DNA of 64,000 bases from Tamarix chinensis (taxonomy: Eukaryota; Streptophyta; Magnoliopsida; Caryophyllales; Tamaricaceae). Numbering within the stretch: position 1 is the stretch's first letter; every line of letters starts with the position of its first letter. This document shows, piece by piece, positions 48,440-60,905 of this stretch. The translations under genes and the position numbers were made by a program. The notes beneath the pieces were generated by a model that worked only from the letters and a program-made list of their open reading frames with translations, ran no database searches and had not been told where the DNA came from. The stretch covers positions 98,571,815 through 98,635,814 of the forward strand of contig CM060176.1 in the NCBI GenBank assembly GCA_030549775.1, in the 5' to 3' direction.

Positions 48440-49320
48440 AATTTGGGATTTTGACCCGGTATTGTTTGGATTTCTCTTATTCGTCCAGTTAAGCTATTTT
48501 TACAATTTGCTTTAAAATATATCTAATTTCATGTTTGAACTATCAATTTGAGAAATTTGTGTGGAATTAATCAGAATTAAATTTCTTATGTATTGAAATC
48601 AAATTGAATGATTTAATTGTTTTATTCAATTAATGGTATAATATACTATGAAATGCATTTAATTTCATGTTGGAAGTATCAATTTATAAAAATTGTGTGA
48701 AATTTATAGAAATTATATTTTTAGAAAAAAATGTTGTGGATTTAAATTGGATTGTGTAATTGAGTTATTTTATGCAATTGATTACACAATTTATATTAGA
48801 ATATGTTTAATTTCATTTTTGATTCGTCAATTTGAATCTTTTAACAATTTTTTACCCTATTTGCATTTCGAACTCAAAACTCAAATATTTAATTTATTGT
48901 TTTTGATTAATTAACCTTACAATATGTTAAAAAATATATGTTTAAATTTATTTCTAAACATTCAATTTAAATAAATTAATAAAATTCAACTTAATTTCAT
49001 TTTTGGACCTAAAATCCTAACTTTTAAATAAAATTATAAAATTGGTTATTTATATAGTTGTGTCTTCTATAATTTATTTTACAAAAATATTTAAAATGAA
49101 CTTAATTGTGTTTTAAAACCTTCAATTTGGATTAATTGATTTGAATTATCTAAATGTGTATATTGGATTTTAAAACCCTAATTTTTTAAAATGATTATCT
49201 TAAATCGGTTATTTATAAGATTGTTTTTGTTGAAATTTATTATCTAGATTTATCTAAAATTAGTTTAATTGTATTTTGTTTAAACTATAAATTTGAGGTA
49301 ATCAAAATGAATTGGTTGGT
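48440..49320. repeat. about 150-bp tandem repeat in LTR C
   Basis: TATCAATTT or TTCAATTT phrases recur near 48541, 48679, 48826, 48957, 49117 and 49288, each about 140-160 bases apart, with TTAATTTCATxTTxGA before them. Counterpart of 3400-4330. Confidence 0.65.
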
Positions 49321-50204
49321 TCACAATTCAAGCCTAAAAACCCTAATTTTTAGAGATAGTTTTATAAAAATGATTTGTTTATACTTTTTTTTTATTTAGT
49401 TGATTACTAGCTTTGATTTAAAATTATTTGAATTGTATTTTTATCTTATTGATGTGGATTAGATCTCCGAAATTGTTTGGTTTATCTTTTTTGTTGCAAA
49501 ACTAAATTAGCAAGTCATTTATGGTAAAATTAACTTATCCTATATAGTTCTTCCTTTAGTTCTTCATATTGATTTGAAAGGCACTAAGTAATCTTATTTA
49601 GCTTAATTTGGTTAATACTTAATTTTAAATCTTAATGGAGCTACACTCTTGATTCTTAGGTTTTGGATATGTTTTCCAAGAGAAGTCTTTTTGTGTCTCT
49701 CTTTGTTGATTAAATTACAGTAATTGAATTATTGGTCAATAAGATTGTTTCTAACCTAGTCCTACAATTTCTAACGAAGATGTAGGAAATCTTTATTGTG
49801 GATTCTTGAGCTAGAATTCACTCTCCCTATTTCTTATTTTGTTTAGCTAGATTCAAACTTAAGTGAGTTTCTACTTACCTTTATTTACGGTGGAATCATG
49901 TAATGTTTGTCGACGTGAGGTCAAAGGTGATGACTATGCTTTTTGTGATTTAAGTGTGGTACTTCGATGTATTTATGAGCTTATAATTTTTAATGCAAAC
50001 ATATGTTATCATGCGTCTAGATTATTTATACGAGTTTTAGTATATGGAGGATTAAATAGAATTTTGTGGTTAACATGTTCAACTAACTTATGAAATGTAT
50101 GGTGATTTTAGAGCATGTTCTGATGTGTCTCAACTATAATTGGTTTAGAGAATTGTACAATTGGTTAAGTATGGATTGAAATTTTGTGATACCTTATGAT
50201 TGGC

Positions 50205-50306
50205 TTCAATGCCACTTAGAATCATCCAGTTTTAATGCCACTTGGAATAGATCGACTTTAACACCACTTAAAAATTGATCGGCTTTAATGCCACTTGGAA
50301 TGGATG
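50205..50306. repeat. 26-bp tandem repeat GATCGGCTTTAATGCCACTTGG
   Basis: Four copies with ATGCCACTT at 50209, 50235, 50261 (ACACCACTT) and 50288. The unit shares GATCGG and CCACTT words with the cassette units of other LTRs and sits at the corresponding LTR position. Confidence 0.65.
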
Positions 50307-50403
50307 TAATACTGGATTTTTATTATGTTGATTGAAGTGATTTAAGTTCTATTATGTGCACCTAATTTATGCTCGGTCAAAGTTCTTAAATAAAAGTGAA
50401 TGA

Positions 50404-51411
50404 TCATGAGCCAGAACTTGTACCACTTAGGGTAACTATCCAATTTAGGTTTGGGTGAAAAATCCTGAAATGATTTATGTTGATAGGTGGGTCTGCGACC
50501 TGACTATATCTGCTAATGATGAACTCCAACTCTAAAAGAGTAGCATTCAAATCCTCTATGGCCCATCTTGCCCTACTTCCAACACTCAATTATTATACCC
50601 TAGCAGTCCTTTCTTGGGTAGTTCCCTCTACACACCTTACAGTGATAGTGCCTCGGAATTTGGTTATTCCCAAATTGTGCTCCAAAAAACTATGAAGATT
50701 GACCACCACTAGGTCAACTCTTTTGAATGCTCAGTTGAACCCTCCTATCACCTCTGTGATGCTAAAAATTCTCCACTGGCCTCTTAGTCCCCCTAAGAGC
50801 CCTCTAGCTTCCGATATCATTCCTAGGACAAATGCCCTCTTGTACATCGTGAGCACGTTTGTCATAATCTCTCCTCTAAAACGCTCTTAGGTATGTAGGT
50901 CCAACCCTTGCTGAAAGCGATGAGAAACCATCTCCTCACTACCAGTTGCCTCTAGCAAAAAGCAAGAAGCTCGAAGAACTTACTGAAGTAATCCTCAACC
51001 AAAATGCTTCCTTGCTACAGGGTTAAAAATTCGACATGCTTTGCATGACAAATGTGCAAAGGGTAGTAGCATGCTCTCAAAGCCATCAAAGATCCTTCCC
51101 AAGTATCTACCAACTCAACCGCTCAAAGTTGGTATCCTCTCCACCATTCATCTACTTTTATTCGTAGGTAGAATGTGTCAATATCCACTTTATTTCCATC
51201 GAGGCAATCACAGGCTTTAAAGATCTTCTCTAACTCCCTTATCCACCTCTCCAAAACTATCAGATCCTAGATTCCCTCAAACACAGGTAGATGATAAAAC
51301 CCAACCTCTCTAAGCCAATCAATCTGAATAGGTGCTGGATGTGGCGGCTATGGCTCTGCCACTACGATGAGTAACTCTTCCATACACACTAAGTTCAAGT
51401 TTTGAGCCATA
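50404..51411 (-). pseudogene. degraded gypsy gag (second gag-bearing element)
   Basis: Minus reading starts MAQNLNLVCMEELL, then APIQIDWLREVGF, LERWIRELEKIFKACDCLDG, DEWWRG and QGSILVEDYFSKFFELL, the ordered blocks of a Ty3/gypsy Gag domain. Several stops (after VVAEP, FEGI and YQL, among others) break it. The C-terminal part runs to about 50404. The PBS at 52566-52577 and LTR at 52581 lie upstream in the same sense, separated by an extra ORF. No pol motifs follow before LTR C. Confidence 0.75.
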
Positions 51412-51855
51412 ATACTAAAATAATATAGAATAATAGGGTTACAACCATAACGAACATAAATAGAAACACAGGCCACCTATAGGAATGTTAAGCACTCCAT
51501 ATCATTCAAAGGCTGACAATAACATTAACATACCTCACAAGGGTCGCACAACATTTTACACATGCATAGAAAGGAAGTACTAACATTCATACTAGATGGT
51601 CAAACAACATTCATGCTTACAATCATTACAATGGTAAGAGTTAGAATGTCACAATCAAAGGAAATTTAAATCTACTAGGGTTACACGTATAACAGGGATA
51701 GATCCCTAGTCTACTAAGCATTAACCTAACATCAACCTTAAGCACTGAATGCCTAACAAAAAATTTGAGACCCATCTGAATCAATCATCACCATTGAATT
51801 TTGGGAGGCTCAAATACATAGCAGCATCACATGCCCAACTATCTTGGATCACGCT

Positions 51856-52353
51856 CTAGAACCACTCCTTATGCCATATCATCTGCTCTTTATCCAAGCC
51901 ACAAGGAGGTCCATCCACTTCATTAGACTCAGTCAGATAATCTAGGGCAGTACTAGGCAGCATTCCCATCCTATCTTTCCATACATCAATGCTCATGATC
52001 ATCTCTCTTGCTAGCCAATCATAATGTAATAGGAAACACTCACCTTCCATAAACCTAGGGTGCGGGATGCTCGTCACAAAAATATCCCTATATACCTCTC
52101 TTGCCTAAATCTCTTGCTCTATAGAAGGAAGGGTCCTTAATAAATGGTTAGATTGAAACATATAAGGCCCAATGTATAGGCCTTCTTCCATCATGTAGTT
52201 CAACAATGTAGCTATCCACCTTACGTGGACTCTGGTATCCTTACCAGGCAACATCCTAAGGTATACAATAGGAATTCGTAATGCTTCAAGAGACATTCTA
52301 TGGTATTCTGCAAGACACAACAACTCAACCTCAGATTTCATTAACCAAACCAT
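51856..52353 (-). pseudogene. unrecognised ORF between PBS and gag
   Basis: Two minus-strand open stretches in the same frame, separated by one TAG (52104): 52353-52105 (starts MVWLMKSEVELLCLAEYHRM) and about 52101-51856 (contains SIPHPRFMEGECFLLHYDW and MGMLPSTALDYLTESNEVDG). After a second TAG the frame runs on for about 25 more codons. Together about 165-190 residues, mixed alpha-like composition, no membrane segment. It lies upstream of gag, where an ordinary gypsy element has only a leader. I do not recognise the family. Plant gypsy elements such as Ogre carry an extra ORF before gag, and plant retroelements can carry a 'putative plant transposon protein' domain; either could apply. Confidence 0.45.
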
Positions 52354-52565
52354 CTCCCAGCAATAAATTTCTTAAAACTCCCAACTAAGATCAAACTCAA
52401 TTATCTATTCTAAAGTGCACCAACAATACCTCAGGAATATTACTCCAAGTACTAAGACCAATAAAAGATAATCCCTATCTTACAATCCTCACAAGGCTAA
52501 ACTAGGTTTGAAAACACTTTGTAAACAAATCTTTCAAAAATATAAGAGAGGATTTTAAAACAAAA

Positions 52566-52577
52566 GCTTTAATACCA
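52566..52577 (-). other. primer binding site, initiator tRNA-Met type
   Basis: The minus strand reads TGGTATTAAAGC, two transitions off TGGTATCAGAGC, three bases from the LTR end at 52581. Confidence 0.7.
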
Positions 52578-52580
52578 ACT

Positions 52581-54615
52581 TGTAACACCCCCATTTTGCA
52601 AGCTATTTTTTTTCTAGAAGTGTTAATTACTAAATTATCAGGTGTTACCATTACACTTAGCATAAATTTGGCTACTCGCATTTATTATGCTAAGTGATAA
52701 GGGTAAAACAAAACTCAACCAAAATAATTCAGAAAAAATAGAAATAATACATAATAGAGTTATAAATAAATGTCGTAGTACAATAATATAACCAAAGTAC
52801 AGCAAGGGATGGAAGAGTACAAAGAAAAACCGCTTGTAACAAAAACTAGCACCCAAAGGTACAACTCCGGTTTGCCCTAAATCTTAGACCTAAAGACCCA
52901 TTATGAAAATGGAACCTCTTCAAGGACACCACTTATCCTCCATGCACTTATAACCTTCATGCCATTCCATGGCACTCATATAATCATCTATAAAAGTAGA
53001 ATCAGTAGGACTTCCTCGTATTAAGTAAATCACAATACCTTGCAGGAGGTAATATACCCACATCCCACATAGTCCCACAAAAACTGAATAGCGTACATAA
53101 GCATAAGACATAAACCATACAAACAATACTCATGGAGAAACATATATCATGGTTTAAGTCTCAACTCAACCGCAAAACATACCAATCCACTTTTCTTCAT
53201 TTCAAAGTGTAAAGTCATATTCAATTAGTTAAATACATTCCAATCATAGTGGTAGGGCACTAAGGCAGCTACCAAAACAATAATCTAAAATAATACCAAG
53301 GTAGGGCACTAAGGCGACTACCAAACCAACAAATCCAACATAAACCAAGGTAGGTCACTAAGGCAACTACCAAACCAACAATACATCACAATACCAAGAT
53401 AGGGCACAGAGGCAATTATCAAATCAATAATTCATTTCTTTTATAACAAAAAAAATTTCCAATTTACTTCCTTATTAGAGAGAAATACAAATTAACCTAG
53501 GGACACAATGGTAAACCTGGTCATATTAGTACCTGAAAGCAACACAATACCATTACCTCAAACCTAGGGATACAATGGTACACTTAGTTATATCAATACC
53601 CAAAAGAAACATAGTATATTCCTAACCTCGTTCACCTAATCGTTAAGAATCAATACCCCCTATAGGGCACATAGGTCACCTATAGAGTAGAGTAGGGCCT
53701 TAAATTAGGGCACAACGGCACACTAGTGAACAAAAAACGAGGGTTAACACCTCACCTCTAAGGTACCAACCCTTAGGGAGAAATCATTCCCAACTCAAAG
53801 TCTTTCACTTTAAGTATTAACATCTTATGAGGTAATCACATAAGTCACATACATCATATAAATTTTTATTTTTCATACTTAACCATTTTTCTTTTATTTT
53901 TAATTATTTAGATAAACCCTAAGGTCATAGGTTTATGTTAATACAGGTCCAAGATAAGGTTAACCTATCAAAAATCTAAGGCCGTCCTAGAATTCATTTA
54001 TTTATAAATGATACATTTGGTCAAAATTACTAAATTACCCTTTCAAACCCTATCAAACATTATCATTCTAAGAGAATTTTCATAAGCATGAAAGAAGGCA
54101 ATATTTCATATTATTTTAGCACACAGGGAAATTTTGTATGCTAATAATTAACTGTATTTTTCACTTTTCATGCATTTAGTGAGTTGTGCCCACTAAAACC
54201 CTAATCATGTAACTATCACATACTACATCTTTCATGCAGCATACACATACACATTTAAAGCATGAAACATCATTTAAATCGACATATTATCATCATAATA
54301 CATGTACGAGCATATCTCTCACCCTAGGCCATACGAAATAGAATTTATCATAAGCTAACCCTAATCATGCGTATATATGTTTATGTGAACTATCGTAACC
54401 CTACTTTCGTGCATGAGAATTCATGAGGCATATACCATGAGATTTGAATCATAACATGATAATAATGGAATCCCTAACAAAATTTTATACATGCGAACAT
54501 AAAACATTTGACATATTACCATGCATATAACTTAATTATCGTTAATCATGCATATCATCCTTTCAGTATATTATTATTTCATCATGCATGCTAAAATACT
54601 TGAAAAAGCATAAAC
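52581..54615 (-). mobile_element. LTR D (minus sense), 5' LTR of the gag-bearing element, truncated
   Basis: Begins TGTAACACCCCC beside the PBS. Contains the TAGGGCAC-AAGGC-ACTACCAAACC tandem (53250-53420), the CCCCCTATAGGGC block (53658) and other text of the 19205-22656 subfamily. About 2.0 of an expected 3.4 kb remain; it stops where LTR A begins. Confidence 0.7.
53250..53425. repeat. TAGGGCACTAAGGCAACTACC tandem repeat
   Basis: Four diverged copies, each about 45-60 bases. Reverse counterparts are in LTR A (57150-57290, CGGTAGTTTCCCTAGTGCCC), and a copy lies at 19795-19900. Confidence 0.65.
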
Positions 54616-57600
54616 TATAATATCCCAAATTTTAGTTAACCTAATCTCATATAAGTTATATCTTAATCCAATTCTAATCTTGAAAAAATTTTAGTTTTAG
54701 CCTTACCCTAATTCTTTCATCCCAAAATCTTAACCTAATCCTAATATTTGACATAGGAAATTTATATCTCTTAACCTAACTGTAATCTCAATTGATTTAT
54801 ATCTTTAATTTTACCAAATTTAGCTAATCAAAATTTAATCTAAATCTTAACCCCAACCCCTTCCCTTTTTTTTATTTCTTCTTTTCCTTTTCCTTTCTCC
54901 TATACGCTTTCTTTTATGGCATGAGAGTTTTTATATTCTTTCTCTGCCACTGTCAACCATCACCTTATCTCCATTGAAATTTTTGCCCATCTTTCCTACC
55001 ATTCCTCATGCCCCTACTCTTCTTCTCCTCTACCGATCATCATCATCATCATCCTCTGCCTTTCTCTCTCATACACGCCTCCCTCTCCTCTACCATTCTT
55101 AATCCTTCACACTATCTCGTATACATAAATATACACTAATTTCTCAATCACTCTCTCCCTCATTTCTTTTGCCTCAATTTTCTGTCAACCATTACCAACC
55201 CTACACCACTCCCTTTTCTTTCTTTCTTCTTCTTCTCCTCCTTTCTCCCTATATTTGTTCCATCGAACCAACATTGCCACTCCACCATAACCCACACAAC
55301 ACCCTGTCACCAACAACAACCCAACCACCACCACTTTCTCCTTCAAACAATGAGCACCACCACCCCATCAGTGCCCCTCATCGTCATCGCCATCGCCATC
55401 ACCACCCCACACAACTTATTCTTTTCCTCCTCATCTCGCTTTGTTTTCATTTTCATTGAAGTGCATGCACGTGTACCCTCACATGACCAAATCGTATCCT
55501 CTCATAAGTTTTCATACACATCATTGCACCCTCGCATGCCTAACTGTGCCTCACAAGCATATGACCCTTACAAGGCCATGCATTTCTCTTATCTTTTTCT
55601 TCTCGCATGCCCGTGCACAACTATCCCATGCATTCTCGACCTTCTCGATCCGTCCAACATCGCACTCCTATGCTTCGCCCGTGCTAGTCTTTTATCTAGC
55701 CTCTTTACTGTGATTTATGCCATTTCCTTTGCCCGATTATTCTCTAACCTTTTTCCCCATTTAATTTTAGTGAAGTTTATGTTATTGCTATGTTATATTA
55801 TATACTAATATGTGTTTTAGTTTTGTTAATGTGAGGAGTTTGAAGAAATTGAGTGGAGACTAATTGGGTGAATCTTACTTATTTCTTTTAATTGGATAAG
55901 AGGTAAACTGTACCCTTCTAACTAAGATGTGAGATCATGTGATAACATAAAGTTTGTTATGTGCTTAGAGTATGATTGATGCTCATTTGTAAAGGAATAT
56001 GTGTATGCATTATAAGTTGGAATTTTTATAATGGATATGTAAGTGTTATGATTAAACGTGATTGTAAATAGTATAATATTAAATAATTAGCATGCGTTAG
56101 GCATATTATTTTATCTATAATATACACATATGTGTTTTGTTGAATGATTTACGTAGGCATGCCTAAGGTTTTAATAGAGTTTGAGACCCTGCAACATTAT
56201 AATGTAATTTACCATGATAAGCGTACCATGATTATCTTTGTACGGTAACTAGGGTTGAAATAAATATTATAAAGCATGTATGCATGATTAGGGTTAGTAT
56301 ATATTAATTGTTATTTTCATGTTCTAGAATTTAGGTGTTTCCCTACCTGGACCAAGATTTTAATGCCCTATTGAATGACATATTATGCTATAGATTTACA
56401 CATATGTGTTACATGGAATATATGTTACATTAGAAATGCATGATTAAGGTTGTAGACGTAACTCACTAAATGCATAAAAAGTGAAAAATATAGTTAATCA
56501 CTAAGACCTAAAGATTATTTATATGCTAAAATATTATGAATAATTATCTTTTAGAATTTTTATGAAAACTTCTCGAAATAATGTTGTTTGGTACGGAATT
56601 GAATAAAATGGTAAATTTAAGGTATGTGAACATTTTTGGTCATTTTTACTTAATGCACCTTTTCTAAATAATTAGACATGACCTTAGGGTTGACCTTAAT
56701 CATTGGAAATAAAGGAAAATGATTAAGTATGAAATGAAAGTTTTTGTGCAATGTGTGATATATGTGGTCACCCTATAAACTACTAATACTTAAAGTAGAA
56801 GACATTGCGTTTGGAAATGGTCGCTCTCTAGGGTTAGCTACCCTAGAGACGAGGTAAGAGCCCTTAGTTTTTTTGGTTCACTAGTGTATTTTTGTGCCCT
56901 CATAAGGCCCTAGTCTACTATATAGGTGACCTACGGATCCTATAGGGGGTAACGATACTTAAGGATTAGGTGACCTAGGTGTTGAAGGTACTGTGCTACC
57001 TAATGCACCAGTATAACTAGAGTGATACTTTGTGCACCAGTATGACCGATGTACTTTTCTATCTCTGGTTTGTTATTGTATCTTCTTGATTAATTAAAAA
57101 TGGAAAATAATCATTGTGCAAGAATATTAATGGGTTATTTTGGATTACTATTTTGGTAGCTGTCGTTGTGCACTACATGTTTTGGTATGTGGTTCGGTAG
57201 TTTCCTTAGCGCTCTACCTTAGTATTTGGAATTGATATGGATTTGTTTATTCGGTAGTTTCCCTAGTGCCCTACCTCAGTATTCGGATTCCTTTGACTAT
57301 ATCGGTTGTGCCAATTTTTTTTATCGCATGATTTTCTTGATGTACCTATCTTACACTTATATGTATATGTGCCTCATGTGGACTTACATGTTGGGGTTGG
57401 TATAATGGTTTACTCAGTACCGTAGTACTGATGGGTTCCATTTCACAGTCTCTTACCATTTCAATGGGCAGTGATGACCTTGTAGGAGTACTTTGGGGGT
57501 TCGAATTGATAGCTTCTGATAGAGGGTTGAGAGGACTATCCAGTGTTCGCTCCAACATCTTTTGATCCAGCTATTACTTGGACTCTTATATCCTTTTTTA

Positions 57601-57863
57601 TTTCTCCTTTTTGTATATTGTAACTGGTTTGCCTGATCTCATTGTATTTATTAGGATAAAGTTAATTTGTAATGAAATCACTATGTCGTTCTTACGTTGT
57701 AAACTTTGTTTTAAGTAAAGTAACGTTTTAGCCTTAGCACTTAGTATGAGAATGGTAGGAGATGTCACACTTATACTGAGTGTGGCAGTAAAACCCATTA
57801 TTTTGTAATTAATGCTTCCACCAAAAATAATATTTTTTAAGTAGCAAATTTGGGGGTATTACA
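54616..57863 (+). mobile_element. LTR A (plus sense, 3.25 kb)
   Basis: Starts TATAATATCCC and ends GGGGGTATTACA. Sense order: AT-rich end, pyrimidine-rich stretch (54850-55450), long AT-rich middle, CACTAGTGTA and CCTATAGGGGG blocks, CGGTAGTTTCCCTAGTGCCC tandem, the palindrome CAGTACCGTAGTACTG (57415-57430), and the conserved GTGTGGCAGTAAAACCC end. Same subfamily as LTR D, with which it forms an inverted repeat. No target duplication found. Confidence 0.7.
57415..57430. other. CAGTAC-CGTA-GTACTG inverted repeat
   Basis: Perfect 6-bp stem in LTR A, preceded by GTTTACT; equivalent to the motifs in the other LTRs. Confidence 0.7.
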
Positions 57864-59458
57864 TGAAATACCCCAAAAATTTCTAATTTCATAAATTATA
57901 TTTAAATGAGGTTTTATTAGAAAAATTATTTAAATAAATTATTTTTAATAAAATAAAAGGACATTTAACTAGGGAAATTCAAGAAGAAATTTATAAGTAT
58001 TTTTATTAGAAGAGAATTTGGGTAATTTAGCTAATTAAGCATTTTATTTTGAAAATTAATTAAATAAATTATTTAATTTAAAATAATAAGGAGAAAATAG
58101 TTTCAAATTAATATTAATTTTATAAATAATTTAATTAGAGAAAATTTGGATGTTTTGCTAATTAAAAAGGAATTTATGAAAAACATTTTAAAAGTCCTAA
58201 TTTAGCCTAAAAAGGGATTTAAATAATATTTTATTTAAATATTATCATATTTGAATATTCCAAATATTCTAATTAATTTAATTAAACCAACCCACTATTT
58301 TTATTTTTTTCCCTTTTTCCTTTTTCCTTTTCTTTTTCTTCTTCCTCCTCTTTTCTTTTTCTTTTTTCTTCTTCTCCCGAACTGGGCCAGTCGCGGCCCA
58401 GTCTTCTCCTTTTCTTTCCTTTGGTCCAGCCCGCGCCGGCGCGACTTTGCCAGCTTCTGCCGCCCCTCGACGCGCTACGTTTTACTTATTTTCCAACTTA
58501 AACTCAGCATTCCATTTAATCCCACCTCCCTCGCGCCCGACCGCCCGGCCTGCCCCCTTTTTCTTTCTTTTCTTTCCTCGCGAACCGCCCGGCCCAGCCC
58601 TTTCTTCTTCTTCCCCCTTCGCGCCTGCCAGCCCCGACGCCGCCCCTACCTGCAACTCCTGTGCCGAAAATGGCGCACCGGCTGCAAGAGCTCTGACCGG
58701 CCGAGTCACCTCTCTTTTTCTTCCTCTCGGCTCGCACATTAGCTTGGAATAATCAATTATCCTTAACTCTCGCTCATTCTCTCTCTCTAGCTTCTCGAAC
58801 CTTCGACCCGACCCAAATGATCGCCGGCCGATTTCTCACGCCGGCCACCCAAACCCTATAACCCAAACCCATCCTGCAGACCTCCAAAACCCTAATAACC
58901 CATCTAAACCCTTTAAATAGCCTGGTTGTGAGTGTGGTCGAGACTTATTCCTTCCAAAACCCTAAGTCAGAATCGCCTAGCCACCGCCCCATCAGACGCC
59001 ATTATCTCCTTCCCCGGCCAACTCCAACACCTCCTCTTGCTACCAATCTCTTCCCTGCAATTCCCTCTAGCTAACTAAGCCCTTAAAATCCTTCGATTCT
59101 TCTTGAATGAACTGCCATAGCCACGCAAAGTTTGCTGCTCATCTCGCCAAAAAATTTCACCCGAGACGTTGAACCACCTTCCACCACCACATGCGCCGCT
59201 TCTAACACCTTCCAAACCAACCATTAAATCCTACTAATTATTCTCTACAGCCCCATATAATTATTTTAATTTTTCTTCCTCTCCATTATCCATTTTCCTA
59301 ATTTTTGGCCCTCTTAGATCACTTTTTCGGCCACCTCCGGGAACCACCGCCGGTGCCACCAACACCCTCCAACTCAAGGTGAAACCCTAGACTTTTTAAA
59401 TACTTACTTTCGATTTATTGATAATTATTATGCTTTTATTCTAATTTTTAATGCTAAT

Positions 59459-60010
59459 TCGAGTTTAATTATTATTATTATAATTATTATTATTGTTGTT
59501 ATCAACTGTATTTTAATTTCTAAATTTGGTTGACAGGTCTGGGAGTATTATTGAGTAAGATAAATTATTATTCTCGAATTTTGCCTATTTAATGTAATTA
59601 TTACATGTTTAATAATATTATTAATAATATAATTAATATTATTATTGTTAGTATAATCAGTTATTTGATACTGCAATTATTTCAGGAGAATTAGAAACCT
59701 AAAATTTTAATTAAGTTTCGTAGCTTTCCCTTTTATTATTATTTTTATCATTTTTAACATTATTACTAATTATCTTATTATTATTAACCATATTAACTTT
59801 ATATAATAAGTATATGTATAATATTAATATCTTTTTACATTTAAAGTAGTATTATCATTAAATGGGGAGGTATAGAAATTCACTTTGTAAATTTAAGGCT
59901 TAGATTATTATTATTATTAAGTTTTCTATTAATATTACTACTATTATTAATAATTTGTTATTATTAAAATTATTATTATAATAAATATTATTATTATTAT
60001 TACCGTTAAT
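59459..60010. repeat. TTA-rich interrupted trinucleotide stretches
   Basis: Many short (TTA)n and (AAT)n runs within LTR B. Confidence 0.7.
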
Positions 60011-60519
60011 AACTTTATTTCGGTAAAGGGTAGAAACCCTTATATCACCTTTTTACTTTAAATCATAATAGTATGTATTAATGTTTTAGTGGTTTTGGGC
60101 ATAATTAATTAAGAATCAAGACTTGAGATAAATTAGAAACTAATAGTAGTATAGGAAGGAAGCTAATCCTAGTATTTCTTCCCCATAATAGGTGAAACCA
60201 GTTAAATCCCTTAAGTGGAATAGGAGCGTGCTCCAAGACCGGTGACGTTTTAGGTAAGGAGTGCTAAGGCCTTTTATGTGCTTATGTGTATTATGTGTTT
60301 TGCATGTTATGTATCTAGTATTTATTATTATTAATTATTTTATATGTGGTATGACATGGAGTTGAAGTATGTTTTTGTATGGCATGTGTACTATGTGTAT
60401 GTGACGATATGTGTTGTGACCCTGTAAGACATGCATGAGCGGATGTCGATGTGGCTTGTGTGGGAGAAAAGGATGAAAAATGAGGATGGAGAAAGAAGTT
60501 GACTAAGGGAAGTGAGATG

Positions 60520-60905
60520 ACCTAATTTTATGGTTTTATAAGGAATAATCTAATATATGGTTTTAGGTGGAAGAATATAATTTATGGTTTTATGCGGATA
60601 ATATAATATATGGTTTTATTTGGGAGAATGTAATTTATGATGTTATATGGGAGAATCAAATTTATGGTGTGTTTGGGAGAATCTAATTTATGATGTTAAT
60701 TGGGAGAATCTAATTTATGATGTTATATGGGAGAATTTAATTTATGATTTGATTGGGAGAATCTAATTTTATGATTTGTTTGGGGGAATCCAATTTATGG
60801 CTTTGCTTGGAAGATTATAATTTGTGATTTTATGTGGGAGAATCTAACTTGTGGTCTTGTATGGGAAAATCTAATTTGTGGTTATGAATGGGAGAATTTA
60901 ATCAA
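60520..60905. repeat. about 30-bp array GGGAGAATCTAATTTATG
   Basis: About twelve diverged copies; reverse complement of the array at 63130-63480 in LTR E. Confidence 0.75.

Larger units (their letters stand above)
47079..50310 (+). mobile_element. LTR C (plus sense), relative of LTR copy 1, 3' end lost
   Basis: Starts CGTAATATCC and stays collinear with the reverse complement of LTR copy 1 over a long stretch: shared TAATTTGATG, TATATTTCGTTAA, a pyrimidine-rich section (47930-48130), the 150-bp tandem repeat (48440-49320) and the ACTTACCT block (49870). No GTTACA end follows; the element seems cut where the gag region begins. Confidence 0.65.

Noticed and set aside
58251..58742. 163-codon plus-strand frame with a hydrophobic start
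   Set aside because: Phe/Pro/Ser/Arg runs come from the pyrimidine tract of LTR B; equivalent frames appear in every LTR of the family.
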